Assembly (NCBI RefSeq): GCF_018100905.1
Contig: NZ_JAGJEG010000001.1
Coordinates: 124,001-188,000 of the forward strand
Reading direction: 5' to 3'
Origin: Pseudoalteromonas sp. MMG010
GTDB taxonomy: Bacteria; Pseudomonadota; Gammaproteobacteria; Enterobacterales; Alteromonadaceae
Length of the DNA: 64,000 nucleotides
Shown: positions 16,875 through 24,764 of the stretch, one piece after another
How positions within the stretch are numbered: the stretch's first letter is position 1
Layout of the letters: every line of letters starts with the position of its first letter
Notes under the pieces: model-generated
Databases searched by the model: none
What the model was told of the DNA's origin: nothing
What the model saw: the letters and a program-made list of their open reading frames with translations, nothing else
Made by a program: the position numbers and the translations under genes

Positions 16875-19034
16875 ATGAATGAACCCACTGTAATTAATTT
16901 ATCTAATTCATTGGTGAGTAATCAATCTACTCACTCTTTCGAAAATGAATTAACTCAATTGCCCGAACAAGCGATTACGGCTAAAAACATTCAGTTTTCA
17001 AAAGACTCTATTCAACTTGATTTGTATATAGATGAGCATTGGCAAACGGTGCGGTTAAAAACAACCACAGAATCGTTCACAAATGAAAAAATACCTGCTG
17101 CAACTATTCAACTATCTAATGACGGTAAGCAACTAAAAATCACGCCTACGCAAACAACTTTAACGCTTAATAAACCAGCCCAACTCCAGTCGTTATTAAA
17201 TGTTTTAAGCTCAGGAAGCAGTATTGAAAATAAACCGCTAGCCGTTGATTTACAATCGCTACCCATTAGTAAAATAACGATAAAGCAGCTAGGTGCAAAC
17301 CTTCCAATTAACAAAAACATTGCCGATTTACTCATATCAGAGCAACCAATAAGAGCGTCGATAAACACTCAAAATAGTGGTGCTAAAATTGATTTTATCA
17401 ACCGTTATGCTGATCCAATACATAGCCAAACCATCAGCCAAAATAAACTAACTCAATTGCTAGTAAAGCAAATGCCTGATGCGATACTGCAATATAAAAC
17501 CACTAAACAAGCTACTCTTACCTTCCCTAGCAATAACGCAGTTGTCACATTAAATACTGATAAAAAAGTAGATACAATAACTACTTTAACCCCTACTAAA
17601 GTAGTTCTTACACAGCACCACGAAAAATTACTTATTACTAGCACAGAGAAACCCTTTACGGTGCAATTAAACAATTCATTTTCTAAACCATTTAACCTCA
17701 TAGCGACAACACAAGAACAGTTAAAGCATACCAATAATATCCATCAATCGCTTAATCAAACCAGTCCAATAAAATCATGGTTACAGACTAATTTTGCAGA
17801 TCTTAAAACTCGTATCAATGATGCTGTTAAATATTTTTCAGACATGCCTTTTGCTACACAAGATATTACAAAACTGAAATTAAATAGCCCTAATGAAACC
17901 AGCTTACCTATACTTAATACAAATAATCCATTGAAAAGGTATAATATTATTGATGAGGCCGCAGCGCCTATTAAAACATTGCCTCTTAATATCTCACATG
18001 TAAGTAATACAGGGTTTACTCAATTACCAGCTTTAGTAAAAATGACACAACAAATAAAAGCTGCGGTTACCCTATGGACTCCCCCCTCAGATGAAATAAA
18101 ATCAAACAGACTACAACCGCAAAATATGCAAGTAGGGACACACCGTTTATCACTTGAAGACACTCTATTTAAGCCACTGCTAAATACTCCAGTTGTTCCT
18201 TCAAGCAAAATACCTATTAGTACACAACTTAATCAAATAGCAGCACTTGAACAAAAAAATGCCCCTGAGTTAGAAAAGTTAATCAATCATGCTTTTCAAA
18301 GAATGATTTCACATAACCACCTGAATTCGGCCTTAGTTTCACGCGATATATCTACTGCTTTGCAATCTTCAGCAATCAGTCAAACGAGTTTCCCTCATGC
18401 TTTAGAAAGTGTTGCTGTTAGTATTCTAGCAGCCCCGACTCTCAACCAAATGCCCCATTTGCTCAATTTAAATAATCAAGTTGGACTCGATGCGCTCCTT
18501 CAAGTGCTACTTCCTACATTTAAGTCAACTGATACCAACAATGCGTTATTAGAACAATTACAACAACCAGATACTCAAGCACTTGCAGAGGTTTTAATTA
18601 ATGCAAAAAACACGCTAAGTCATGTAAATACTCAAACCATTAATCAACAGTTGGATTCAAACCCTTTAGTTAACTTTTTATTGCCGATGAAGTTACCACC
18701 TGAAACCCAACAGACAGAAATCACATTAGGGCATTATAAAAAGCCAAATAAAGGGGGGTTAACTGACAAAAGCATATGGTTCATCAGACTCAATTTTGAT
18801 TACGCAGAATTGGGACAATTACAAGCCGTGGCAGAATTAATGGATAAAGCTGTTGACTGCAAATTGCTAGCTTCAAGCCAAACGGTCACCGCACTTGCCC
18901 ACCCACACTTGGAAAATTTACGTAGTAAGCTTGCAAAGCATGGTTTACAAGTAGGCGAGCTAACATTAACTCAAGGTATTGCTGAACATCAAAATTTTTA
19001 TGATTCTCATGCTATTATCAATATCAAAGTATAG
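16875..19034 (+). CDS. Second FliK-like flagellar hook-length control protein
   Basis: A 719-residue protein, low in complexity and rich in N, Q, T and L for about 590 residues, with a C-terminal FliK (Flg_hook) domain at about 595-719 that includes FIRLNFDYAELGQLQAVAEL and LRSKLAKHGLQVGELTLTQG. FliK C-terminal domains bind the FlhB cytoplasmic domain and switch export from hook to filament proteins. The standard fliK is elsewhere in this window, so this is a paralogue. It is followed 14 bases later by a free-standing FlhB C-terminal domain gene, so the two probably work together. The start lies close behind a promoter-poor gap and has no strong ribosome site. Confidence 0.8.
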   Translation: MNEPTVINLSNSLVSNQSTHSFENELTQLPEQAITAKNIQFSKDSIQLDLYIDEHWQTVRLKTTTESFTNEKIPAATIQLSNDGKQLKITPTQTTLTLNKPAQLQSLLNVLSSGSSIENKPLAVDLQSLPISKITIKQLGANLPINKNIADLLISEQPIRASINTQNSGAKIDFINRYADPIHSQTISQNKLTQLLVKQMPDAILQYKTTKQATLTFPSNNAVVTLNTDKKVDTITTLTPTKVVLTQHHEKLLITSTEKPFTVQLNNSFSKPFNLIATTQEQLKHTNNIHQSLNQTSPIKSWLQTNFADLKTRINDAVKYFSDMPFATQDITKLKLNSPNETSLPILNTNNPLKRYNIIDEAAAPIKTLPLNISHVSNTGFTQLPALVKMTQQIKAAVTLWTPPSDEIKSNRLQPQNMQVGTHRLSLEDTLFKPLLNTPVVPSSKIPISTQLNQIAALEQKNAPELEKLINHAFQRMISHNHLNSALVSRDISTALQSSAISQTSFPHALESVAVSILAAPTLNQMPHLLNLNNQVGLDALLQVLLPTFKSTDTNNALLEQLQQPDTQALAEVLINAKNTLSHVNTQTINQQLDSNPLVNFLLPMKLPPETQQTEITLGHYKKPNKGGLTDKSIWFIRLNFDYAELGQLQAVAELMDKAVDCKLLASSQTVTALAHPHLENLRSKLAKHGLQVGELTLTQGIAEHQNFYDSHAIINIKV

Positions 19035-19048
19035 TGATAGGAAACGCC

Positions 19049-19351
19049 ATGACTGAAAAACAAAAATCTGCAATCGGTTTATTATACGACATTGGTAATA
19101 ACCCAACGGTCACTGCAAAAGGCTTTGGCGAATTAGCAGATCACATCATTGCAGAGGCTAAAAATAAGGGGATTATGATCCATCAGGATGAAGCATTAGC
19201 AAAAACACTATCACATATACAATTAGGGGAAGAAATTCCCAAAGAACTTTATTATATTATTGCAGAGTTAATTGCATTTTCGTATGTACTTAGAGGAAAA
19301 TTCCCACCAGGGTGGGACGATTTTCAAGGGAAACTTAATATAAAAGCATAA
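19049..19351 (+). CDS. Free-standing FlhB C-terminal domain protein (FlhX-like)
   Basis: A 100-residue soluble protein homologous to the part of FlhB that follows the autocleavage site. SAIGLLYD (7-14) aligns with YSVALKYD just after NPTH in FlhB, VTAKGFGELADHIIAEAKNKGI with the ALAKGIDEMAMQIRKIAKGN-type helix, and the end with the last FlhB helix. It lacks the four membrane helices and the NPTH motif. Related proteins are Helicobacter FlhX and Bacillus YlqH; FlhX can replace the cleaved FlhB fragment. I choose ATG 19049, preceded by TAGGAAA; an upstream GTG would overlap the fliK-like stop. It runs convergent with the DUF2802-like gene. Confidence 0.82.
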   Translation: MTEKQKSAIGLLYDIGNNPTVTAKGFGELADHIIAEAKNKGIMIHQDEALAKTLSHIQLGEEIPKELYYIIAELIAFSYVLRGKFPPGWDDFQGKLNIKA

Positions 19352-19361
19352 CAAAGATGCG

Positions 19362-19766
19362 TTACTCGACCTTTTTTTGACGATGTAACGTCATCAATAA
19401 TTCAGCTTCCGCCCGAGGTAATTCACATTCACGAATAACTTCTTCTAAATCAGCACCAAGCTCAACCATTTTCACAGCACGAGAGTAAATTTTAGCATCT
19501 GGGTCTTCGTATTTTTGTGCTTCTTGATTTTGCAGCAATTCATTCGCTTGTTGCTCAATAGTAAGCACACGATTACCGACACTTAATAAACCTATTCTTA
19601 GCTCATTAACTTCACTACGTAAAATATCAGTTTGCTCAGATAATATCTTATGCTCTTGCGTGCGTTCTAAATAAGCTTTAGCGTGTTTTTTATTACTATT
19701 ATAAAGTAGCACCAATGATATAAAACTAAACATTAGTGCCACAGCAATTAAACTATATAGCAGCAT
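19362..19766 (-). CDS. DUF2802-like membrane-anchored coiled-coil protein
   Basis: A 134-residue protein with one N-terminal membrane span (about 2-22), a long coiled coil (about 28-90, with LSEQTDILRSEVNELRIGLL) and a short C-terminal helix-turn-helix-like segment (AVKMVELGADLEEVIRECEL, then PRAEAELL). It resembles the DUF2802 family, found as the last gene of polar flagellar/chemotaxis operons in many gammaproteobacteria; function is not known to me. It follows cheW by 15 bases and is the final gene of the superoperon. The C-terminal helices resemble the segment seen in Bacillus SwrB, but this is only a likeness. Confidence 0.75.
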   Translation of the reverse strand: MLLYSLIAVALMFSFISLVLLYNSNKKHAKAYLERTQEHKILSEQTDILRSEVNELRIGLLSVGNRVLTIEQQANELLQNQEAQKYEDPDAKIYSRAVKMVELGADLEEVIRECELPRAEAELLMTLHRQKKVE

Positions 19767-19781
19767 ATATTTTATTTAAGC

Positions 19782-20276
19782 TTATAAATCGCTTAACTCA
19801 TCCCATTCGTCATCACTGAGTAGCTTATTTAAATCGACTAAAATAAGTAACTCATTTTCACGATTACAAACACCTTGGATAAACTTAGCACTCTCTTCAG
19901 TACCCACATTAGGTGCGCTGTCAATTTCTGAACTGCGTAAATAAACAACCTCAGACACACTATCAGCAAGAATACCAATCACCTGCTCTTCAGCTTCGAT
20001 AATTAAAATTCGTGAATTATCAGTTGTTTCTGTATTTGGTAAACCAAAGCGAGCGCGAGTATCAATTACGGTAACTACATTACCACGTAAATTAATAATG
20101 CCTATAACATACGAAGGCGCGCCAGGAACCGGCGCTATTTCAGTATAACGCAGTATTTCTTGCACCTGCATAACGTTAACGCCATAGGTCTCTTCTTCTA
20201 ACTTAAAGGTTACCCACTGCAAAATTTCATCATTGTCTGAATTTGTGTTTGCTGATAGTAACTTATCTTCACTCAT
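19782..20276 (-). CDS. cheW: Chemotaxis coupling protein CheW
   Basis: CheW links chemoreceptors to the CheA kinase in polar arrays. The 164-residue protein has one CheW domain spanning about residues 18-155, with EETYGVNVMQVQEILRY, VPGAPSYVIGIINLRGNVVT and a conserved ending ILVDLNKLL. An acidic extension at each end is typical of polarly flagellated gammaproteobacteria. It lies 24 bases after parP. Confidence 0.96.
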   Translation of the reverse strand: MSEDKLLSANTNSDNDEILQWVTFKLEEETYGVNVMQVQEILRYTEIAPVPGAPSYVIGIINLRGNVVTVIDTRARFGLPNTETTDNSRILIIEAEEQVIGILADSVSEVVYLRSSEIDSAPNVGTEESAKFIQGVCNRENELLILVDLNKLLSDDEWDELSDL

Positions 20277-20300
20277 GCTTTTACCCCGTAATGGACAATT

Positions 20301-21050
20301 CTATTGACGGCTATCTAAGCCTTGCTCTAGTAATGTATTTAAATTATCTACATCAATTAGTGCACACATTTTATCTTTTATGACTCCAGCAAGCCAAGGT
20401 CGCTTACCATTGCTTGATCGCCATTTTACATCTTCTTTAGTTAAAGTAATGTTATTTATTAATTTTTCAGCTAATAAACCCCAAGTACTATCTCCTAAAG
20501 TAATCAAATACTGATAATTTAAAGATGCTTCAAGTGCTTCATCGTATTTTTCTGGCATCACCCAACGAGCAGTATCCACAACATTTAATTTTTCATCTCT
20601 ATTAAGCATAACGCCTTTAAACCATTTTGGCTTGCCAAATAAGTGGTTAACTTCTGTTAACTGATGAATACCGCCTAATGATTTTAATGGAACAGCTAAA
20701 GTAAGCCCTGCCACTTCAAAAAATAATGCTTGGAATTCGCTGTCAAAATATTCTTCTTGGCTTTGTAATACCACTTTTGGCTTTGAGGTAACCTCAGTTT
20801 CAACAACTTTTTTTACTTCTTCTATGTGTTGTTCTTGAGGTACACGCACATGATCTTTTAATATTACATTTTGCTCTACGTCATCTGCTTTATCGACATG
20901 TTCAAGTAAATGCGATTCATCTAATTTAGGTTGTACCTGTTCAAGTAGCTTTGCTACAGGTTTAAGTGACGAATCAACATCATCATCTTGCAGTAATGCA
21001 CCTAAGTATTGAGTCATTACTTTTTCATTAGCAAATAATTGCTTACTCAT
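20301..21050 (-). CDS. parP: CheW-domain array protein ParP
   Basis: ParP couples ParC to the chemotaxis array by binding CheA and receptors through its CheW-like AIF domain, preventing array loss from the pole (shown in Vibrio). The 249 residues comprise an acidic, presumably flexible N-terminal half (1-100) and a CheW-like C-terminal domain (about 105-245, with FFEVAGLTLAVPLKSLGGIH and WLAGVIKDKMCALIDVD). Identity as ParP, rather than a second CheW, rests on the N-terminal extension and the position immediately after parC. Confidence 0.87.
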   Translation of the reverse strand: MSKQLFANEKVMTQYLGALLQDDDVDSSLKPVAKLLEQVQPKLDESHLLEHVDKADDVEQNVILKDHVRVPQEQHIEEVKKVVETEVTSKPKVVLQSQEEYFDSEFQALFFEVAGLTLAVPLKSLGGIHQLTEVNHLFGKPKWFKGVMLNRDEKLNVVDTARWVMPEKYDEALEASLNYQYLITLGDSTWGLLAEKLINNITLTKEDVKWRSSNGKRPWLAGVIKDKMCALIDVDNLNTLLEQGLDSRQ

Positions 21051-21053
21051 TAT

Positions 21054-21824
21054 TTAACCTTGTCCTATTAAATAGTCTAATAGTGCTTGATATGCAAATA
21101 CACCTCGAGAGCGCGGACAAAATTCGATCGGTACTTTTTGCGCTAAACTTGCATCTCTAAATTTAGTATCAACAGGTATTACACCTGGCCATACCTTGTC
21201 ATTATACGTTTTTTGCAGCGTTTTATATGCTTCAAGGGCCGCTTTAGTCCGTTTATCGTACATTGTTGGAATTATAGTATATTCATAATTTTTCGCTTGA
21301 GAGCTTTGCATTAACTCCATAGTACGCATCATTCTATCTAATCCCTTAAGCGCTAAAAACTCAGTTTGAACAGGGATCAGAACTCGCTCGCTTGCCGCTA
21401 GTGCATTAACCATTAAAACGCCTAACACCGGAGGGCAATCAATTAATGCATAATCATATTGTTCACTTATCTTTGCTAAGGTCTTTTTTAAAATAAGCCC
21501 CATTCCAGACTTATTCCCCATGCTTCTATCTAAAGTGGCAATCGCCATAGTCGCTGGTAAAATATCTAAATTATTTAATGTAGACGGGCATAATGCTTGT
21601 AAAATTTCCTCTGTTTGCATGCTACTTCCTCGTGCAAACACATCATAAACACTAACCTCTAATTCTTCTGAGTCAATACCAAAGTAATATGTTAGTGAGG
21701 CATGGGGGTCAGTATCAATAAGTAATACTCGCTTACCTTGCAAAGCCAATGCTCCTGCAAGACTCACTGCGGTAGTTGTTTTACCCACTCCACCCTTTTG
21801 ATTTGCTACCGTCCAAATTTTCAT
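21054..21824 (-). CDS. parC: ParA-like ATPase ParC (chemotaxis array positioning)
   Basis: ParC is a MinD/ParA-type ATPase that directs chemotaxis arrays to the cell pole in Vibrio. The 256-residue protein has the deviant Walker A KGGVGKTTTAVSLA (residues 10-23), Walker A' DTDPHAS and the switch motif DCPPVLG. No ParB or DNA-binding partner lies beside it; instead parP and cheW follow, so a chemotaxis role is far more likely than plasmid or chromosome partition. A different protein shares the symbol parC (topoisomerase IV subunit); this is not that one. Confidence 0.88.
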   Translation of the reverse strand: MKIWTVANQKGGVGKTTTAVSLAGALALQGKRVLLIDTDPHASLTYYFGIDSEELEVSVYDVFARGSSMQTEEILQALCPSTLNNLDILPATMAIATLDRSMGNKSGMGLILKKTLAKISEQYDYALIDCPPVLGVLMVNALAASERVLIPVQTEFLALKGLDRMMRTMELMQSSQAKNYEYTIIPTMYDKRTKAALEAYKTLQKTYNDKVWPGVIPVDTKFRDASLAQKVPIEFCPRSRGVFAYQALLDYLIGQG

Positions 21825-21836
21825 ATTACATCCTAA

Positions 21837-22796
21837 TTATTGCTCGTTGCGAGTAGTAATACGAATACCACCATGTTCTAAATGAATTATTTTTATTGTT
21901 TTATCATCAGTTAGTAACACTTTTTCAATTTCAACCGGTAATTCGCTTTCAAGTTCCTGCGCAGTTTCCTCAAATGCATCATCTGGTAATGCAAATTTCG
22001 ATAAGGCAATAACCACTTTACGGTTTTCAGATCGCCCTTTTGCTGTCGCATTATCAGCAAAAGGTGAATATTGCCCATACCCTTCTATTGCCATTCTTGC
22101 TGATGTGATACCAAGCTTTTCTAATTCTATTAGTATTGAAGTCGCTCGTGCAACCGAGAGCTCCCAATTAGATTTAAATATTTCGTTGTTAATCGTTTCA
22201 TTATCAGTATACCCCCTCACTCTAATATAATTTTTAACATCAGCAATTATATTATAAACAAGGTTCACGACTCTTTTTGTTCCACTGTGTGCAGTGGCAC
22301 TGCCGCTGGTAAATAACATACCTGAACTTAATTCAATAATTAACCAATCTTGATTAAGCTCAAGGCTCGCTTGGCCATTACGTATTTCATCAAGAAGTGC
22401 CGATTGTAATTTTACCATTACGCTTTCAAGAGGTGTCCCTAAATTTTCTTTTTGTACTAAACTGGTGTCGTTTTGAGAATCTAATAGATCATTCCCTTTA
22501 TCAACTTTTTCAATACTCTCACCATATAGCAATTCAGGTTCAGACGTCACCCTATCACTTAGCACTCCAGTACCAGTAACACCGGTCCCTTCTTGTTGTT
22601 GCTCTCGGGCCGATTTATCAAATACTTGCTCCAATGAATCAGAAAGAATTTGAAAGCTTTCTTCTTTTGTAATGGCAAGTGAATACATAACAACAAAAAA
22701 AGCAAATAAAATGGTCATATAGTCCGCATACGAAACTAACCAACGTTCTGTATTATGGTTTGTTGCAGTTTTTCTTGCTATTCGCTTACGGAGCAT
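21837..22796 (-). CDS. motD: Flagellar stator protein MotD (MotB family)
   Basis: MotD pairs with MotC to form an ion-driven stator unit bound to peptidoglycan. Residues 1-40 contain the cytoplasmic basic end and single membrane span, with the ion-binding aspartate D25 in YADYMTILFAFFVVMY. The C-terminal OmpA-like domain (about 150-275) carries RVRGYTDNE and GRSENRKVVI. The 319-residue length includes an extended acidic linker and C-terminal tail, as in Pseudomonas MotD. The location within the che operon behind motC matches Pseudomonas. Proton versus sodium use cannot be decided by eye. Confidence 0.9.
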   Translation of the reverse strand: MLRKRIARKTATNHNTERWLVSYADYMTILFAFFVVMYSLAITKEESFQILSDSLEQVFDKSAREQQQEGTGVTGTGVLSDRVTSEPELLYGESIEKVDKGNDLLDSQNDTSLVQKENLGTPLESVMVKLQSALLDEIRNGQASLELNQDWLIIELSSGMLFTSGSATAHSGTKRVVNLVYNIIADVKNYIRVRGYTDNETINNEIFKSNWELSVARATSILIELEKLGITSARMAIEGYGQYSPFADNATAKGRSENRKVVIALSKFALPDDAFEETAQELESELPVEIEKVLLTDDKTIKIIHLEHGGIRITTRNEQ

Positions 22797-22802
22797 AATA
22801 TT

Positions 22803-23567
22803 TTATTGCGCCATTAAATGTGGACGCTCTGTTCGATACGCTTCTAGCTTAAGCTCAATGTTAAGGGGGCTTTCGCCACGACTTATAGCAATCACACCTT
22901 CTGCAAAAATTTCATGATAAAGCATTTTACTTTCAATTATGTTTTGTAACTTTTTGGCTATAGGTAGAAATAAAATATTCGCAAATCCAACCCCGTATAT
23001 TGTCGCTATAAATGCAGTAGCAACCGCACTGCCTAACTTTTCTGGCGCAGTAATAAACGACATCGCTTGTATTAAACCTAATACAGCTCCAATAATACCA
23101 ATTGTAGGGCTATAACCGCCCATTGCTTCATAAACTCGGCTTGTCTCTAATAAACGTTCACGCTCAAGAATCAAATCAATTTCCAGCGTGTCACGGATAA
23201 TTTGTTCATCACTGCCATCAACTAGCAAACTTAACCCTTTTGCTGCATAAGGGTCTGCATGAGACAATGCATCCGGTTCAAGGGCCAAATAACCTTCTTG
23301 ACGCGCTTTGTGAGACCATTTTTTTACTTCATCTATTGCATGACCTATATCGTATTTAGGCGAAAAAAACACCCAATGACTCACTTCAAGCAACTTTTTA
23401 AAAGTCTCAGCTGAGGTTTGAATTAATACAGCCCCAAGTGTTCCGCCAAGCACTATAATTAAAGCAGGTAAATTTATTAAAGAGCTTAAGATTCCGCCCT
23501 CTAAAGTAAAGCCAAATGCAATGGCTGCCAGTGCAAGTAATAAACCAAATACCGACAATTTATCCAC
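22803..23567 (-). CDS. motC: Flagellar stator protein MotC (MotA family)
   Basis: MotC is the four-span stator subunit that pushes on FliG in the rotor. The MotA-type features are a first membrane helix ([17 protein letters not shown]), a long cytoplasmic loop (residues about 55-150), and paired C-terminal spans with the conserved [21 protein letters not shown] place the start at GTG 23567, which gives the usual short N-terminus (VDKLSVFG) and has GAGAGAG about eight bases upstream; a longer version from ATG 23600 would add 11 charged residues. Either start overlaps the end of cheB, so the two are coupled. Confidence 0.88.
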   Translation of the reverse strand: MDKLSVFGLLLALAAIAFGFTLEGGILSSLINLPALIIVLGGTLGAVLIQTSAETFKKLLEVSHWVFFSPKYDIGHAIDEVKKWSHKARQEGYLALEPDALSHADPYAAKGLSLLVDGSDEQIIRDTLEIDLILERERLLETSRVYEAMGGYSPTIGIIGAVLGLIQAMSFITAPEKLGSAVATAFIATIYGVGFANILFLPIAKKLQNIIESKMLYHEIFAEGVIAISRGESPLNIELKLEAYRTERPHLMAQ

Positions 23568-24717
23568 AGCCGGTCTCTCTCTTAATTCGTGCCGCAACAT
23601 CCGTCAATGCAATATGTTCAGATGCCAATCCTGCGTTTGCTATCGCTTGGGGCATACCATATACAACACATGTTTGCTCATCTTGCGCCCATATTGTTGA
23701 ACCCGCTTGTTTTAACATTCTGGCACCATCACGGCCATCAGCTCCCATTCCGGTTAAGACGACTGCCAATACTTGATCATGGTATGCTTTAGCGGCACTG
23801 GCAAAAGTAATATCAACACTGGGCTTATAAGTTATTCTGTCACTATTATCTTCAAATACACGAAGTGACTTAATGCCCCCGCGCCCTTCTACCATCATTT
23901 GTTGACCACCCGGGGCTAAATAAGCAGTGCCCGCTTGTAACTTATCGCCTTGCTGCGCCTCTTTAACCTGTATTTTACATAAGTTATTTAATCTATTGGC
24001 AAATGCAGGTGTAAACGCAGCGGGCATATGTTGTATCAGTAATATAGGGTATGGGAAATTAGCAGGAAGGGTTGTTAATATCGTTTGTAATGCGACAGGC
24101 CCACCTGTTGACGTCCCTATGGCTACAACTTGATAACGTTTTCCGCTTGCTTTTTTTATACTGGCAACACTGTGAGTGGTATTTGGTTGTGCAGCAAATT
24201 CACGACTGGGTTGCATCACTTTTTGGGGACGCTGAAGCACCGTGGGTGTAGCACTACTTAGCGTTGTTTTTTTTGTAACAGGTTGTGCAACGCTAGCAGG
24301 GCGAACTGTACGGGTTACTCTGCGCCTTGCAATTTGTTTCACTTTCATTTGCAACATGTTAGTCGCATCTGCGTTATTTCGTGCGATATCTTCAAACTTT
24401 TTAGGGAGGAAATCTAACGCTCCAGCCTCAAGTGCATCTAAAGTGGCCGTTGCACCATCTCGAGTTAATGAAGAAAACATAAGAATCGGCGTTGGAGAAT
24501 GTGCCATAATCTGTTTTACGGCACTTATCCCATCTAGCACGGGCATTTCTATGTCCATTGTAATTATATCAGGGCGTAAACGAGCCGCCTTTTCTACGGC
24601 TTCTTGACCATTTACTGCAAAGTCGATTACTTTTATTTGTGTATCTTGTTCAAGGATTTCGCTTACTCTACGACGAAAAAAACTTGAGTCATCTACAACT
24701 AAAACTTTAATTACCAT
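23560..24717 (-). CDS. cheB: Chemotaxis protein-glutamate methylesterase CheB
   Basis: CheB removes methyl groups from receptor glutamates (and deamidates glutamines) when phosphorylated by CheA, giving adaptation. It has a receiver domain (1-120; phospho-acceptor D55 in [12 protein letters not shown]) and a methylesterase domain (about 195-385) with the catalytic serine S203 in GTSTGG, the histidine H230 in LIQHMP and an aspartate in [12 protein letters not shown] long proline/threonine-rich linker (130-185) separates them. No cheR is in the window. Confidence 0.97.
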   Translation of the reverse strand: MVIKVLVVDDSSFFRRRVSEILEQDTQIKVIDFAVNGQEAVEKAARLRPDIITMDIEMPVLDGISAVKQIMAHSPTPILMFSSLTRDGATATLDALEAGALDFLPKKFEDIARNNADATNMLQMKVKQIARRRVTRTVRPASVAQPVTKKTTLSSATPTVLQRPQKVMQPSREFAAQPNTTHSVASIKKASGKRYQVVAIGTSTGGPVALQTILTTLPANFPYPILLIQHMPAAFTPAFANRLNNLCKIQVKEAQQGDKLQAGTAYLAPGGQQMMVEGRGGIKSLRVFEDNSDRITYKPSVDITFASAAKAYHDQVLAVVLTGMGADGRDGARMLKQAGSTIWAQDEQTCVVYGMPQAIANAGLASEHIALTDVAARIKRETGCG

Positions 24718-24764
24718 TCAATTCTCATGCTCTATAGCGTAACAACACAGCTAAATAATCAGTA

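Noticed and set aside
19100..19110. NPT in the FlhX-like protein as a remnant of the FlhB self-cleavage site
   Set aside because: It aligns with GAP of the FlhB strand after NPTH, not with NPTH itself, and the histidine is missing; the likeness is accidental.
21054..21824. Plasmid or chromosome partition ParA
   Set aside because: No parB or centromere-like repeats are nearby, and the neighbours are motD, parP and cheW.
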